The notes: generated by a model from the letters alone, not told the origin. DNA of 64,000 nucleotides from Cohnella sp. SGD-V74 (GCF_003001675.1 NZ_PVYW01000010.1:62001-126000); one strand, 5' to 3'; numbered from the stretch's first letter, positions 40,160-49,972 are shown. A program made the numbers and translations.

Positions 40160-41641
40160 TTGTCTGCATCTCGCAAACCCCTGCTCGGAAGCTCCATGAT
40201 CGCGCTGCTCGGCGCTTTCGCGCTGGCCGCCGTCCATCAATATTTGTTTTTCGACCATGATCCGGGAGTTTCGTTCCCGTTGTTCATCGCGCTTCTCTAC
40301 GTCTACCTGTTCCACGATTGGAAAGACCGGCTGAAGGAGACGACCGGGTTCGGCTGGTTTCTGTTCGCGGTGATAGTGCTGCTTTCTCTGACTTACGGCC
40401 TGTTTCACAATCCGATCTTTCGAGCGCTTAATCTGCTGGCGATTCCGAGTCTGGTTTTCGTCCATCTCGCCGTGCTGCGCGGTGCGAATCGAATCCCATG
40501 GTGGGACGTCGGCATCGTCGGAGAGGCGCTCGCCCATCTGATTCCCCGCAGCCTGCTTCAGATTCCCCGGCTGTTCCGGGTGCTGCGGATCTCGCTGTTC
40601 AGAAGGCTGGACAGCGAGCGCCAGAAAACCGCGACCAAGGTCGCCATCGGCCTCGTTTTCGCCACCCCGCTGCTGCTCGTCGTCATTCCTTTGCTGGCTT
40701 CGGCGGACGGCGCGTTTAACCGGCTGCTGAGCGGCGTTCCGGGGTGGATCAGCCGTTTCTCCCTGGGCGAGCTGTTCGGAAGAGTGCTGTGGATTCTCGT
40801 ATTCGGCATCCTGTTCGCGATCTATTTCTGGAGCTTCGCTAAGCCGCCAAGACGCCGAAAAGCCGCATCGCAAGCGGACGTCATGCCGCTCCTCAAGCCG
40901 AGCATCGATTCCGTCGTGCTGACGACCCTGCTGCTGGCGGTCAACGCGGTCTACGTGCTGTTCGTGGCCATTCAGTTCACCTATCTGTTCGGGGCGTGGG
41001 ACGGTCTGCTTCCGGACGGAACGACTTACGCGGAGTATGCCCGCAGAGGCTTCGGCGAGCTGGTGGCCGTATCGGCGATTAATTTCGCGCTGCTGATCGT
41101 CTCGCTGACGTTCTCGGGGACGAGGAGGGGCCTTCTCAATACGCTGCTGTACATCCTGGTCGTCTGCTCGGGCGTCATGCTGTACTCCGCCTACATCCGG
41201 CTGGCCATGTACGAGGAAGCTTACGGATATACGTACATCCGCTTTCTGGTTCATGCCTTCATGATCTATCTGGCGTTCCTGCTGCTGATCGCGGCGCTGC
41301 GCATTCGCACCTCGCTCGTGCCGATGGCGAAATGCTTTATCGTCCTGAGTCTGGCTGCGTACACGCTGGTCAACTATGTCGGCATGGACCGGCTCATCGC
41401 CGAGAACAACCTCTCGCGCTTCGAGGAGACGGGGCGAATCGACCGGTATTACTTGAACAAACTGTCGGCCGACGCGATTCCGACTCTTGTCGATTTCGCC
41501 GTGAAGCGCGAGGACGCGGAGATGAAGTCGCTGCTGAAAGCCGACCTCGGCGAGCTGAACCGCCAAAGCCGGGATTGGCGTTCCTTTAATCTGTCTGTGT
41601 ATTCGGCCAAGAAGGCCGTGCAAACGATGAACCAACCCTAG
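40160..41641 (+). CDS. DUF4173 multi-pass membrane protein
   Basis: A 493-aa protein with about 10-12 hydrophobic helices (first at MIALLGAFALAAVHQYLF). The family signature GTTYAEYARRGFGEL lies at about residues 295-309. Function of the family is unknown; members are often next to regulators. TTG 40160 has GGAGGG 7 nt upstream. The stop codon TAG (41639-41641) is made of a flanking TA and the first G of a MITE insertion, so the C-terminus may be native, since TAG would also have existed before insertion. Confidence 0.8.
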   Translation: MSASRKPLLGSSMIALLGAFALAAVHQYLFFDHDPGVSFPLFIALLYVYLFHDWKDRLKETTGFGWFLFAVIVLLSLTYGLFHNPIFRALNLLAIPSLVFVHLAVLRGANRIPWWDVGIVGEALAHLIPRSLLQIPRLFRVLRISLFRRLDSERQKTATKVAIGLVFATPLLLVVIPLLASADGAFNRLLSGVPGWISRFSLGELFGRVLWILVFGILFAIYFWSFAKPPRRRKAASQADVMPLLKPSIDSVVLTTLLLAVNAVYVLFVAIQFTYLFGAWDGLLPDGTTYAEYARRGFGELVAVSAINFALLIVSLTFSGTRRGLLNTLLYILVVCSGVMLYSAYIRLAMYEEAYGYTYIRFLVHAFMIYLAFLLLIAALRIRTSLVPMAKCFIVLSLAAYTLVNYVGMDRLIAENNLSRFEETGRIDRYYLNKLSADAIPTLVDFAVKREDAEMKSLLKADLGELNRQSRDWRSFNLSVYSAKKAVQTMNQP

Positions 41642-41801
41642 GGCGTGTATGCAAACCCACTCAGAGGCATCTATCACCGCCTTTTCGCCCCCTGCTGCGT
41701 CACTTTTGCTTGACGTACCCCCGGTACGCCTTCACAAAAGTTCCTTGCATGGAACGAAAATTCGGCAACATCTGCTGTCCTCGGAGTATGCATACACGCC
41801 C
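41641..41801. mobile_element. MITE copy 2 (GGGCGTGT family)
   Basis: 161 bp, from GGGCGTGTATGCAAAC to GTATGCATACACGCCC, flanked by TA at 41639-41640 and 41802-41803 inside CTAG. Same orientation as copy 1. It sits on the stop codon of the DUF4173 gene. Confidence 0.9.
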
Positions 41802-41838
41802 TAGATCACCCCATTCGGGGAAAAAGGAGACGAGGAAC

Positions 41839-42309
41839 TTGGGCTACATATCGGAATTGCGTGAAGTTGTCGGGACGCGCCCGTTGATCATGGCCGGCGC
41901 TTGCGTGCTGGTGTTCGACAAGGACGGGCGCTTGCTGCTGCAAAGACGCTCGGACAGCGGCGATTGGGGAACGATCGGCGGAGCGCTGGAGCCCGGAGAA
42001 TCGCTCGAGGAAGCGGCGGCGCGGGAGCTCTGGGAAGAGGCGGGACTGACCGCGAAGCGGTTTCGTCTGATCGATTTATTTTCCGGCAAGGACATGTACT
42101 ACCGTTATCCTCACGGGGACGAGGTCTATAACGTGATGGCCGTGTTCGAGGCGATCGAGGCCGAAGGAACGCCCGAAGTGAACGACGGCGAAGGATTGGA
42201 ACTCGGATATTTCGATCTGAACGAACCGGTCGCGGAGCTGAACCCGTTTACGGGACTCGTCCTCGCCAAGCTCGGATATCCGGCTCAAGCCGCGCGAAAG
42301 GAGGCATAA
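41839..42309 (+). CDS. Nudix hydrolase
   Basis: A 156-aa Nudix protein. The Nudix box GALEPGESLEEAAARELWEEAGL (about residues 47-69) is complete, with the REVEEAG-type metal-binding Glu residues. It is preceded by VLVFDKDGRLLLQRRSDSGDWG. TTG 41839 has AAGGAG 9 nt upstream; the longer frame enters the MITE and is rejected. The substrate (a nucleoside diphosphate derivative) is not determined. It is 60 bp before a small DUF6509 gene on the same strand. Confidence 0.93.
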   Translation: MGYISELREVVGTRPLIMAGACVLVFDKDGRLLLQRRSDSGDWGTIGGALEPGESLEEAAARELWEEAGLTAKRFRLIDLFSGKDMYYRYPHGDEVYNVMAVFEAIEAEGTPEVNDGEGLELGYFDLNEPVAELNPFTGLVLAKLGYPAQAARKEA

Positions 42310-42368
42310 TCGCCATGTACGTGGAAATGTGTATAATGAGGACATCGAGCGCAAGGAAGGATGAGAAG

Positions 42369-42665
42369 ATGCTGGCGGTAACCGAATACAGCGTGGAGCT
42401 GGTGAAGGACCCTTTCCGGATTTTGCCGGGGAAGCGTTATGAGTTCGTGATCGAGCTTGATCTCGACGAGGAGGACGAATTGTATTCCGCGAACGGGATC
42501 GAGATCAAAGCCGTCTACAAGGTGGACGGAGAGCAGGCGGGCGTCGTGAGCTACGGACTGTACGAGAAGTCGACGGGGCGCTACATCGACGCCGAGCTGG
42601 AGGACGAGGAAGAGGCCGCGCTGGCTGAATTTTGCCAGGCTCATTATGCGGAAGGCGAAGATTAA
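42369..42665 (+). CDS. DUF6509-like small protein
   Basis: A 98-aa acidic protein starting LAVTEYSVELVKDPFRILPGKRYEF, a pattern shared by an uncharacterised Bacillales family (DUF6509-like). Residues 28-45 and the C-terminus are strongly acidic (DLDEEDELY; ELEDEEEAALAEF). No signal or membrane segment is present. ATG 42369 follows AAGGAAGGATGAGAAG. Function is unknown. Confidence 0.65.
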   Translation: MLAVTEYSVELVKDPFRILPGKRYEFVIELDLDEEDELYSANGIEIKAVYKVDGEQAGVVSYGLYEKSTGRYIDAELEDEEEAALAEFCQAHYAEGED

Positions 42666-42679
42666 GCGAGACATCACGA

Positions 42680-42729
42680 AGCGGCGGACACCGGCATTTG
42701 CGAACCGGCTTCGCCGCTCTTTCTTTTTT
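42680..42729 (+). terminator. Terminator after DUF6509 gene
   Basis: GCGGCG (42681-42686) pairs with CGCCGC (42712-42717), with an inner CCGG pairing. It is followed by TCTTTCTTTTTT. Confidence 0.75.
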
Positions 42730-42744
42730 GAAATTTAATGCAGT

Positions 42745-42762
42745 GTTCGCGTAGACGCGAAC
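42745..42762. promoter_or_regulatory. Palindrome upstream of ABC exporter genes
   Basis: GTTCGCG-TAGA-CGCGAAC, perfect 7-bp arms, 58 bp before the first ABC gene. It could be an operator or an attenuator-like hairpin; no T run follows. Confidence 0.5.
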
Positions 42763-42819
42763 GGACGGAACGGTTAAGATCGTAGGTACGCGCACAGAAA
42801 CTGGAAAATTGGGAGGGTG

Positions 42820-44568
42820 ATGACACTGTCGTTCGTGATTCGCCTGAAATGGTTTTTCAAGGAAAGATGGGGCAGCTATTCTCTGGCCATCGGATTAATG
42901 ACGCTGGTCAGCCTGCTGTCGATGATTCCTCCCCGGCTGATCGGGAACAAGATCGACGTGATGGAGAAGGGGACGCTGACCGCCGCGGAATTGAGCCAGA
43001 CCGTTCTGACGCTCGTAGGCCTTGCCCTGATCACATACGTCTTCGTCTACATATGGATTACGAACCTGTTCGGCAATTCGGTGCTGATCGAGAAGCTGCT
43101 TCGAACCCGGCTGCTCCGGCATTTGACCCGGATGCGCCCTTCGTTCTTCCAACGCCACAGCACGGGACAGCTGATGGCGCTGGCGACCAACGACGTGTCG
43201 GCGATCGGACAGACGGCCGGATACGGCGTTATGACGCTCGTCAATACGCTGGTCGGCATCTCGGTCGTCATCGTGATGATGCTCAGCTTCATCAGCGCCA
43301 AGCTGATGCTTGCCGCGCTGATTCCGCTGCCGCTGCTCGTGGTGATCATCAGCAAGCTTGGAGGCGTTGTGCGGGGAAGGTTCATGGCGGCGCAGGAATC
43401 GTTCGGCCGCATGAACGATCACGTCCTGGAAGCGATCTCGGGCATCCGGGTTATCCGTTCCTATGTGCAGGAGAAGGACGACTTGGGGGCATTCGACCGG
43501 CTGACGACCGACGTGATGGATAAAAATCGCAGAGTCGCGATCTTGAACGCTCTGTTCCATCCTTTGATCTCTTTTATCGTGGGCGCGAGCTTCGCGATCG
43601 GAGTCGGCTACGGGGCTCACCTGGTTTTCCGGGGGGAAATCTCGTTCGGCCAGCTCGTGACCTTCAATATTTATCTGGGGATGCTGATCTGGCCGATGAT
43701 CGCCTTCGGCGAGTTTATCAATGTGCTGCAGAGAGGCAGCGCTTCGGCGGGGCGGCTGGACGACGTGCTGGCCGAACGAGCGGACGTGAAGGACGCGGCG
43801 GACCCGATCGAACTTGGCGTTCCTGAGTCGATCGAAATGAAGGCGCTGTCTTTCACATATCCGAGCGCTTCAGTTCCCAGTCTGATCGACGTCTCCGTGC
43901 GACTGGAGCGCGGGCAGACGCTGGGCGTCGTTGGCAAAACCGGCAGCGGCAAGAGCACCTTGCTGAAGCAGCTTCTCCGGCAATATCCGCTGTCTCCGGG
44001 CATGCTGTTCGTATCGGATGTGCCGGCGGAAAACATCGCGCTGGAGAGAATGAAGACCTGGATGGCCTACGTCCCGCAGGAGCACCTGCTTCTCTCCAAG
44101 ACGATCCGCGACAATATCGCGCTCGGGAAGCCGGACGCGACTCCAGAAGACGTCGCCCGCGCGGTCGAGATGGCGTCCTTCTCGGCCGACATCGCCCAAC
44201 TGCCGCAAGGGCTGGAGACGTTGATCGGCGAGAACGGCGTCATGCTGTCCGGCGGCCAGAAGCAGCGCCTGTCCATCGCCCGCGCGCTGCTCGTTGACGC
44301 GGAGGTGCTGCTGCTGGACGATTCCTTGTCGGCGGTGGACGCAAGGACGGAGAGCCGCATCGTGGCGAATATCCGGCGCGAGCGCGCCGGCAAGACGACG
44401 CTGATTACGACGCATCGTCTGTCCGCCGTCAGCCACGCCGACTGGATCGTCGTGCTGGACGAAGGGCGCATTAAGGAAGAAGGCACGCACGAGCAGTTGA
44501 TGCTGCTGGGCGGATGGTACAGGCAGCAGTGGGATCGTCAGCAGATGGAAGCCGGCTTGGAAGAATAA
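42820..44568 (+). CDS. ABC exporter half-transporter with degenerate ATP site (BmrC/YheI-like)
   Basis: About 582 aa: six transmembrane helices (residues 1-310) and an ATP-binding domain with Walker A GKTGSGKST, signature LSGGQKQRL and Walker B EVLLLDDSLSAVD. Asp replaces the catalytic Glu after Walker B, the mark of the degenerate half of heterodimeric exporters. It probably pairs with the next gene as a multidrug exporter. The start is uncertain: ATG 42820 is close to GGAGGG (42812-42817), so CTG 42826 or GTG 42835 are alternatives. The gap to the partner gene is 26 bp. Confidence 0.9.
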   Translation: MTLSFVIRLKWFFKERWGSYSLAIGLMTLVSLLSMIPPRLIGNKIDVMEKGTLTAAELSQTVLTLVGLALITYVFVYIWITNLFGNSVLIEKLLRTRLLRHLTRMRPSFFQRHSTGQLMALATNDVSAIGQTAGYGVMTLVNTLVGISVVIVMMLSFISAKLMLAALIPLPLLVVIISKLGGVVRGRFMAAQESFGRMNDHVLEAISGIRVIRSYVQEKDDLGAFDRLTTDVMDKNRRVAILNALFHPLISFIVGASFAIGVGYGAHLVFRGEISFGQLVTFNIYLGMLIWPMIAFGEFINVLQRGSASAGRLDDVLAERADVKDAADPIELGVPESIEMKALSFTYPSASVPSLIDVSVRLERGQTLGVVGKTGSGKSTLLKQLLRQYPLSPGMLFVSDVPAENIALERMKTWMAYVPQEHLLLSKTIRDNIALGKPDATPEDVARAVEMASFSADIAQLPQGLETLIGENGVMLSGGQKQRLSIARALLVDAEVLLLDDSLSAVDARTESRIVANIRRERAGKTTLITTHRLSAVSHADWIVVLDEGRIKEEGTHEQLMLLGGWYRQQWDRQQMEAGLEE

Positions 44569-44594
44569 GAGGACAATCAGGATCGGAGGTCCGT

Positions 44595-46352
44595 ATGAAT
44601 TCCCAACGATCAACGGGGAGCAGGCTGCTCTCTTATGCGCTTGGTTACAAATACCGGATTATCGGCGCTCTGGCGGTTTTGCTCTGCGCGGTAGGCGCGG
44701 AGCTGGCCGGGCCGTTCATCATTAAGGAGATTGTCGACGGGCATTTGACGCCTCCGACGGGCAATCTCGGTCCCGTACTGACCTTGCTCGCATTGTACAT
44801 GGGTTTGGTTTTGCTGTCGGGCGTCTTGAATTTCTCGCAATCTTATCTGCTGCAGACGACGGCGCTCCGCATTATCAAAAATATGAGAATGGACGTCATG
44901 CGGCACATTCAGCGCATCCCTCTCCGCTATTTCGATAATACGCCTGCGGGGCAGATCGTCTCGCGCGTCGCCAACGACACGGAGGCGATCCGGGAGCTGT
45001 TCATGAGCTTCATGGCGACGTTCGTCGTCAGCTTCGTTCATTTGCTCGGCATCTACATCGCCTTGTTCATACTGGATGCGCAGCTTGCGTTGTACACGCT
45101 GGCTCTGCCGCCTGTGTTCGTGGTCATTATGTACTTTCATCTGAAGTTTTCCAAGAAATACGTCTCGATCATGCGCGCGCGGCTCAGCGATATGAACGCG
45201 ATGATCAACGAGTCGATCGTCGTTATGCCGATCCTTCAGGCTTTCCGCCGGGAGAAGGCGACGCTGGAGGAGTTCGAGCGGCTGAACGAGGATCGTTACG
45301 TGGCTCAAGTGAAGCAGTTTCGGATCTTCTCTCTCTCTTCGCGGAATATCGTCGGAACGATCGGCAGCTTGCTTACCGCGTTCGTCATCTGGCACTTCGG
45401 CAATCTTTCGGTTGCCGGAGCCGCGGTTTCGTTTGGCGTGCTGTACGCGTTCATCGACTATCTGGGGCGCATATTCAACCCGATTATCGGGATTTTCGAC
45501 CAACTCATGAACGCGCAGCGGGCATTCGTCTCCGCGGATAAAGTGTTTGCCATCCTCGATATGGAGGGCAAGGAGGTCGAGGAGGCTTCGGGAGGGGCCA
45601 AGCCGGAAGGGGAAGTGAAGTTCGAGAACGTGACGTTCGCTTACAACGACGACGATCATGTGCTGAAGAACATTTCCTTTACCGCCCGCCAAGGGGAGAC
45701 GGTCGCGCTCGTCGGTCACACGGGATCGGGCAAAAGCTCGATCATCAATTTGCTGCTGGGCTTCTACGAGCCGGGCGCGGGGCGGATTACGATCGACGGC
45801 GTCGACATCTCGACTCTGTCGAAGCAGCAGCTTCGCAAGCACATGGGCATCGTGCTGCAGGACCCGTACCTGTTCGCGGGGGACATCAAGTTCAACGTCA
45901 GCCTGTACAACAAGGACATTTCGCTGGAGCGGGTCAAGCAAGCGCTGGCCGACGTCGGCGCGGCTTCGTTCGTCGAGCAGCTTCCGCGCGGCTGCGACGA
46001 GCCGGTCGTCGAGCGCGGGAGCACGCTGTCGTCCGGCCAGCGGCAGCTCATCTCCTTCGCGCGGGCGCTGGCGTTCGACCCGTCCATTCTTATTCTCGAC
46101 GAAGCGACTGCCAGCATCGACAGCGAGACGGAGGGCTTGATCCAGCGCGCGCTCAAAGTCGTCAGCGAAGGCCGGACGACGCTCGTCATCGCGCACCGGC
46201 TGTCGACGATCCGCGACGCCAGCCAGATTCTCGTGCTGCACCGCGGCGAGATTGTCGAGCGCGGCACCCACGACGAGCTCATGGCGCTTCGCGGCCGCTA
46301 CTTCAAGATGTACCAGCTTCAGACGGGGGAGAAAGCTTCTTTGCCGGCTTGA
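44595..46352 (+). CDS. ABC exporter half-transporter with catalytic ATP site (BmrD/YheH-like)
   Basis: 585 aa: six-helix membrane domain (about 1-320) and ATP-binding domain with Walker A GHTGSGKSS, signature LSSGQRQLISFARAL and Walker B SILILDEATASID, with the catalytic Glu intact. The non-canonical LSSGQ pairs across the dimer with the degenerate site of its partner. GGAGG precedes ATG 44595. The 3' end overlaps the convergent lipocalin-like gene by 34 bp. Confidence 0.93.
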   Translation: MNSQRSTGSRLLSYALGYKYRIIGALAVLLCAVGAELAGPFIIKEIVDGHLTPPTGNLGPVLTLLALYMGLVLLSGVLNFSQSYLLQTTALRIIKNMRMDVMRHIQRIPLRYFDNTPAGQIVSRVANDTEAIRELFMSFMATFVVSFVHLLGIYIALFILDAQLALYTLALPPVFVVIMYFHLKFSKKYVSIMRARLSDMNAMINESIVVMPILQAFRREKATLEEFERLNEDRYVAQVKQFRIFSLSSRNIVGTIGSLLTAFVIWHFGNLSVAGAAVSFGVLYAFIDYLGRIFNPIIGIFDQLMNAQRAFVSADKVFAILDMEGKEVEEASGGAKPEGEVKFENVTFAYNDDDHVLKNISFTARQGETVALVGHTGSGKSSIINLLLGFYEPGAGRITIDGVDISTLSKQQLRKHMGIVLQDPYLFAGDIKFNVSLYNKDISLERVKQALADVGAASFVEQLPRGCDEPVVERGSTLSSGQRQLISFARALAFDPSILILDEATASIDSETEGLIQRALKVVSEGRTTLVIAHRLSTIRDASQILVLHRGEIVERGTHDELMALRGRYFKMYQLQTGEKASLPA

Positions 46353-47464
46353 ACGGCCGCATAGCCGGCAAGCTCGACGAAGCCGCTGCCGCAGACGGCG
46401 CGTCCGCTAGTCAGGTCGGTGCCCGATACGCGGCACGCGCCTTCCCAGATTGCCCGCAGCGGGCCGATGATTGGCATTTCCTGCTGCGGGAACGCGGCGG
46501 AGACGCGCAAGTCGAGGCGCAGATCGGGCGCGCGAATCCGCCATTCAACCGGGTAGATCAGCCCGGTTCGCAAGCTTCTCCAGGAACGCAGCGGCTTGAT
46601 GTCCACGTTCTTCGTCGTATAGGCGCGGTCGTTCAGGATCAGGATCGCTTGCGCTGACCGGGCGTCGTCTGAACCGCGGGACGGATGCGGCGCGCCCGGG
46701 CGCTGCTGAGCATCGGGCTTGTGGAACTCGCTTGCAAGCAGTTCGCGACCGTCGTCCAGCTGCAAGCCGAACCAATTCCAGCCCTCTCCCTTGAGCAGAT
46801 CGTAATTGCGCCCCCACTGATGGTCGAACCACCCCGAGCCGGTCAGCGGCTCGTCTCCCTCGGAATGACGAACGCATCCGCTTACGCGGTAGCGCGTGCA
46901 CGAATAGTAATACAGACCGTTCAGAGTTCCCTCGCCGTCGATCAAGGAATGAGGCTTATCCGGCGCGAATTCGAGCTCGATCGTCCCTTCGGGATCGTCG
47001 ATGCGCAGCGAGAAGTCCGCCTTCGCGTCATCTTCGAAAGCGAGCTTGGCCTGTCCGTAACGCACGACTGTAGGTCTTGAAGTGACGGAGACATCTTTCA
47101 TCCACTGGTGAGGAGAGGGGAGCTTGCCCTGAAGCAGCTGCCCGTACTGATTCATCGTATACCGGTCTCCCGGCCTAAACAGGAAGTACATCGGGAGATA
47201 CATTCCGGTCATCTGGTAGAACAGAGGACGGTCCAAGTACGACCTGGCGATAAACTGAGGTTTATCCAACCGGATTAGCGAGTAGATCAAATAATGACCT
47301 TTGCCGACCGGCAGCTCTCCTACGCGGAAGAAAGCGGTCATCAAGGCATACCGGCTTCCGCCCTTCCCCGACAAGATCGCATAGCAGTACCACCACTCCA
47401 GATTCGATTCCGGATGCGGGGCCGCGTCCCGGGGGATCGCCAACTCTTTTCTCCATTCGCTCAT
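46319..47464 (-). CDS. CrtC/AttH-like lipocalin-type protein
   Basis: A 381-aa protein resembling the hydroxyneurosporene synthase (CrtC)/AttH family of double-lipocalin hydratase-like proteins. Visible features are ESNLEWWYCYAIL (about residues 19-31), GSGWFDHQWG (the family DHQWG motif, about residues 222-231) and WNWFGLQLDDGRELLASEF. No carotenoid genes lie nearby, so the substrate is probably another lipid. ATG 47464 starts at MSEWRKELAIP; the longer frame to 47578 is less family-like. RBS is weak. Confidence 0.78.
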   Translation of the reverse strand: MSEWRKELAIPRDAAPHPESNLEWWYCYAILSGKGGSRYALMTAFFRVGELPVGKGHYLIYSLIRLDKPQFIARSYLDRPLFYQMTGMYLPMYFLFRPGDRYTMNQYGQLLQGKLPSPHQWMKDVSVTSRPTVVRYGQAKLAFEDDAKADFSLRIDDPEGTIELEFAPDKPHSLIDGEGTLNGLYYYSCTRYRVSGCVRHSEGDEPLTGSGWFDHQWGRNYDLLKGEGWNWFGLQLDDGRELLASEFHKPDAQQRPGAPHPSRGSDDARSAQAILILNDRAYTTKNVDIKPLRSWRSLRTGLIYPVEWRIRAPDLRLDLRVSAAFPQQEMPIIGPLRAIWEGACRVSGTDLTSGRAVCGSGFVELAGYAAVQAGKEAFSPV

Positions 47465-47594
47465 GAGGAGCCTATCCACCTGCCTTGGCCTTTGCCCGTA
47501 GGCTAATGCTACAGCGTATGCGCAAAGGCGCAATCGGCGACTGCGGAGAAAGTCAGAGATCATCGGAACAGCGGTCAACGCCAGCCCCCAAGCC

Positions 47595-48491
47595 TTACCG
47601 GCTCAGTTCCCGCTGCATGAGCCTGTAGCTCTCGATGATGTACTCCCGAAATTCCTGAGCGGCGAGGGACAGGTAGTGTCGCTTCGACCAAGCGATCCAG
47701 GTCGTTCTCCTGAAGTCGATGTTGTCGATCCGAAGTTTCTTCAGCTGTGCACGGGATCGAGTCTTGAACGCAAGCTCCGGCAGGAACGCAACCCCCAGCC
47801 CTTGCCCGACCAGGCGGGAGATGCCTTCCGGCTCGTCCACCTCGAACGTAATGTTAGGCTGGAAATTCGCCTGCAGGCACAACTCGTCCATCAAATCCCG
47901 GAAGGAAAACCCGCAGTTCATGCTGATGAACGGCTCGTTCGCAAGCTCTTCCAGAGCCACGCTGTCTCGGCCGGACAGCCTGTGGTCGGGACTCGCGGCG
48001 ATCCACACTTTCTCCGTCATCAACTCCTGCCACTCCAAGTCCGGTCTGTCATCCCGAATGGAGCTGACGCACAGATCGATATCCCCGTCCTCCAGTCTCT
48101 TGATCACCTCGGCCGTCGGTCCGAGCGTCTGGCGGAAGTGAACGGAGGGGTGACGTTGAATGAACGTGCCGATCAGCTCGGGGAGCACGCTCGTAATCGA
48201 TACGCCCAGCTTGATGCTGCCCCGGTTCAACCCCGCCATCTCGCGAATTTGCCGCTCTCCTTCCTCCAGCTCCCGGAAAGCCCGATCCACTCTCTCCAGA
48301 TAGATTCTGCCGAACTGGTTCAGCCGGATTTGCCGGCCTTGCCGATCGAACAGCGGTACGCCGACCGCTTCCTCCAATCTGGCGATCGTCTTGCTCAGCG
48401 AAGGCTGGGCGATCTGCAGCCGCTCCGCCGCCTGCGTCATATGCTCGAGCCGAGCAACGGTTTGAAAATATTTCAACTGAAGCCATTCCAT
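47595..48491 (-). CDS. LysR-family regulator divergent from MFS gene
   Basis: A 298-aa LysR regulator. The HTH is MEWLQLKYFQTVARLEHMTQAAERLQIAQPSLSKTIARLEEAVG, and the effector domain has SIKLGVSITSVLPELIGTF and GQGLGVAFLPEL. AAAGGGGG precedes ATG 48491. An AATAG-N8-CTATT inverted repeat in the divergent gap is a candidate binding site. It probably controls the MFS exporter. Confidence 0.92.
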   Translation of the reverse strand: MEWLQLKYFQTVARLEHMTQAAERLQIAQPSLSKTIARLEEAVGVPLFDRQGRQIRLNQFGRIYLERVDRAFRELEEGERQIREMAGLNRGSIKLGVSITSVLPELIGTFIQRHPSVHFRQTLGPTAEVIKRLEDGDIDLCVSSIRDDRPDLEWQELMTEKVWIAASPDHRLSGRDSVALEELANEPFISMNCGFSFRDLMDELCLQANFQPNITFEVDEPEGISRLVGQGLGVAFLPELAFKTRSRAQLKKLRIDNIDFRRTTWIAWSKRHYLSLAAQEFREYIIESYRLMQRELSR

Positions 48492-48519
48492 CGTCGGATG
48501 AGCCCCCTTTCTCCATATA

Positions 48520-48587
48520 AATAGCCTGTAGTCTATTAATCTATAGTTAATTATGTATTATACATCGATTAATTCGCTTTCTATAAT
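48520..48587 (+). promoter_or_regulatory. LysR-type site and MFS promoter
   Basis: AATAG-N8-CTATT (48520-48537) is a perfect-arm inverted repeat. Downstream, TATACA (48559-48564), a 17-nt spacer and TATAAT (48582-48587) form the MFS gene promoter. Confidence 0.55.
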
Positions 48588-48627
48588 AGGCTTTGTGAAA
48601 AAATCCGTTTCGGGAAAGAGGTCAATC

Positions 48628-49857
48628 ATGAATCAACAGCCAGGCAACGACAGCATCTGGAACCAGCCGAAGGCGGTATGGGCGATCGGGTTCGCTTCCA
48701 TCATCGCTTTCATGGGGCTGGGCCTCGTCGATCCTATTCTTCCGGCGATCGCAGAGAAGCTCGACGCTTCGGCGAGCCAGGTGACTTTATTGTTTACCAG
48801 CTACAATCTCGTGATGGCGATCGCCATGCTGATCACGGGCGCGATCTCGTCCAGGCTCGGCATCAAATGGACGCTGATGTGCGGGATCGTCATCATCGCG
48901 CTGTTCTCGGCGCTTGGCGGCAGCTCCGGCGGCATCTGGGAGCTCGTATGGCTCCGGGGCGGCTGGGGGCTGGGCAACGCGCTATTCGTGGCCACGGCGC
49001 TGTCGGCGATCGTCTCATTCTCCCGCTCGGGCGTAGCCAAGGCGATCATTCTGTACGAGGCCGCTATCGGGCTCGGAATTTCCGTAGGGCCGCTGCTTGG
49101 CGGCAGTCTCGGCTCCATCTCCTGGAGAGGGCCGTTCTTCGGTGTGGCGTGTTTGATGGGGCTTGCGTTTCTGCTGCTCTTGTTTATGATGCCCTCCCGC
49201 AATCCGGCCGCGGCATCGTCCATGACGACCGCTCCGGCACAGGCGCCTGCCCGAAAGACGTCCATTCTGGACCCGTTCCGCGCGCTGAAACATCCGGCGC
49301 TGCTCATTCTGGGCATCGCGGCGCTTCTGTACAACTTCGGCTTTTTCACGCTGCTCGCGTATTCCCCGTTCGTCATGCATCTGGACGAGCACGGCTTGGG
49401 TTACGTTTTCCTCGGCTGGGGGCTGCTGCTGGCGGTTACTTCCGTGTTTATGGCGCCCGTGCTGGAGAGAAAGCTGGGCACGATCAACGCCATGTGCCTG
49501 ATGCTGACCCTGTTCGCTCTCACCCTTGTCGCGATGGGAATCTGGACTTCGACGAGGGAAGTCGTCATCGTCGCGGTCATACTGGCCGGCGGCTTCCTCG
49601 GCAACAACAATACGCTCATCACGACGGCCGTCATGCAGGCCGCGCCGGTCGAGCGCTCGACCGCTTCCGCGGCGTACAGCTTCCTGCGTTTTCTCGGAGG
49701 GGCGGCGGCGCCTTATTTCGCGGGCAAGCTGGCCGAGTGGTACAACCCGCATATCCCTTTTTACGTCGGCGGCGCCTTCGTCCTCGTATCGGTTCTGTTC
49801 ATTCTGGCGACGCGGAAGCACTTGCGCCGCATCGACTCATCCGTATCCGCTCATTAA
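48628..49857 (+). CDS. MFS transporter
   Basis: A 409-aa major facilitator with 12 hydrophobic segments. Early motifs are AIGFASIIAFMGLGLVDPILPAIAEKLDASASQVTLLFTSY, as in YvkA/YmfD-like drug exporters. Motif A is altered (GAISSRLGIKWTLM). ATG 48628 follows AAAGAGG; the upstream frame includes the promoter. The adjacent divergent LysR gene suggests inducible efflux. The substrate is unknown. Confidence 0.9.
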   Translation: MNQQPGNDSIWNQPKAVWAIGFASIIAFMGLGLVDPILPAIAEKLDASASQVTLLFTSYNLVMAIAMLITGAISSRLGIKWTLMCGIVIIALFSALGGSSGGIWELVWLRGGWGLGNALFVATALSAIVSFSRSGVAKAIILYEAAIGLGISVGPLLGGSLGSISWRGPFFGVACLMGLAFLLLLFMMPSRNPAAASSMTTAPAQAPARKTSILDPFRALKHPALLILGIAALLYNFGFFTLLAYSPFVMHLDEHGLGYVFLGWGLLLAVTSVFMAPVLERKLGTINAMCLMLTLFALTLVAMGIWTSTREVVIVAVILAGGFLGNNNTLITTAVMQAAPVERSTASAAYSFLRFLGGAAAPYFAGKLAEWYNPHIPFYVGGAFVLVSVLFILATRKHLRRIDSSVSAH

Positions 49858-49972
49858 CTTTCTCCAGACGTTCGACCCCGGACGAAGCCGGATGTGCTAG
49901 GCAAGCCAAAGAATGGTACACTAGAGGAGGAGTACCCATTTTGGCTCGAGAGCCTAGGAGGGAATACGAAGC

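Noticed and set aside
44610..46271. Minus-strand open frame of 553 codons
   Set aside because: Antisense shadow of the ABC exporter gene.
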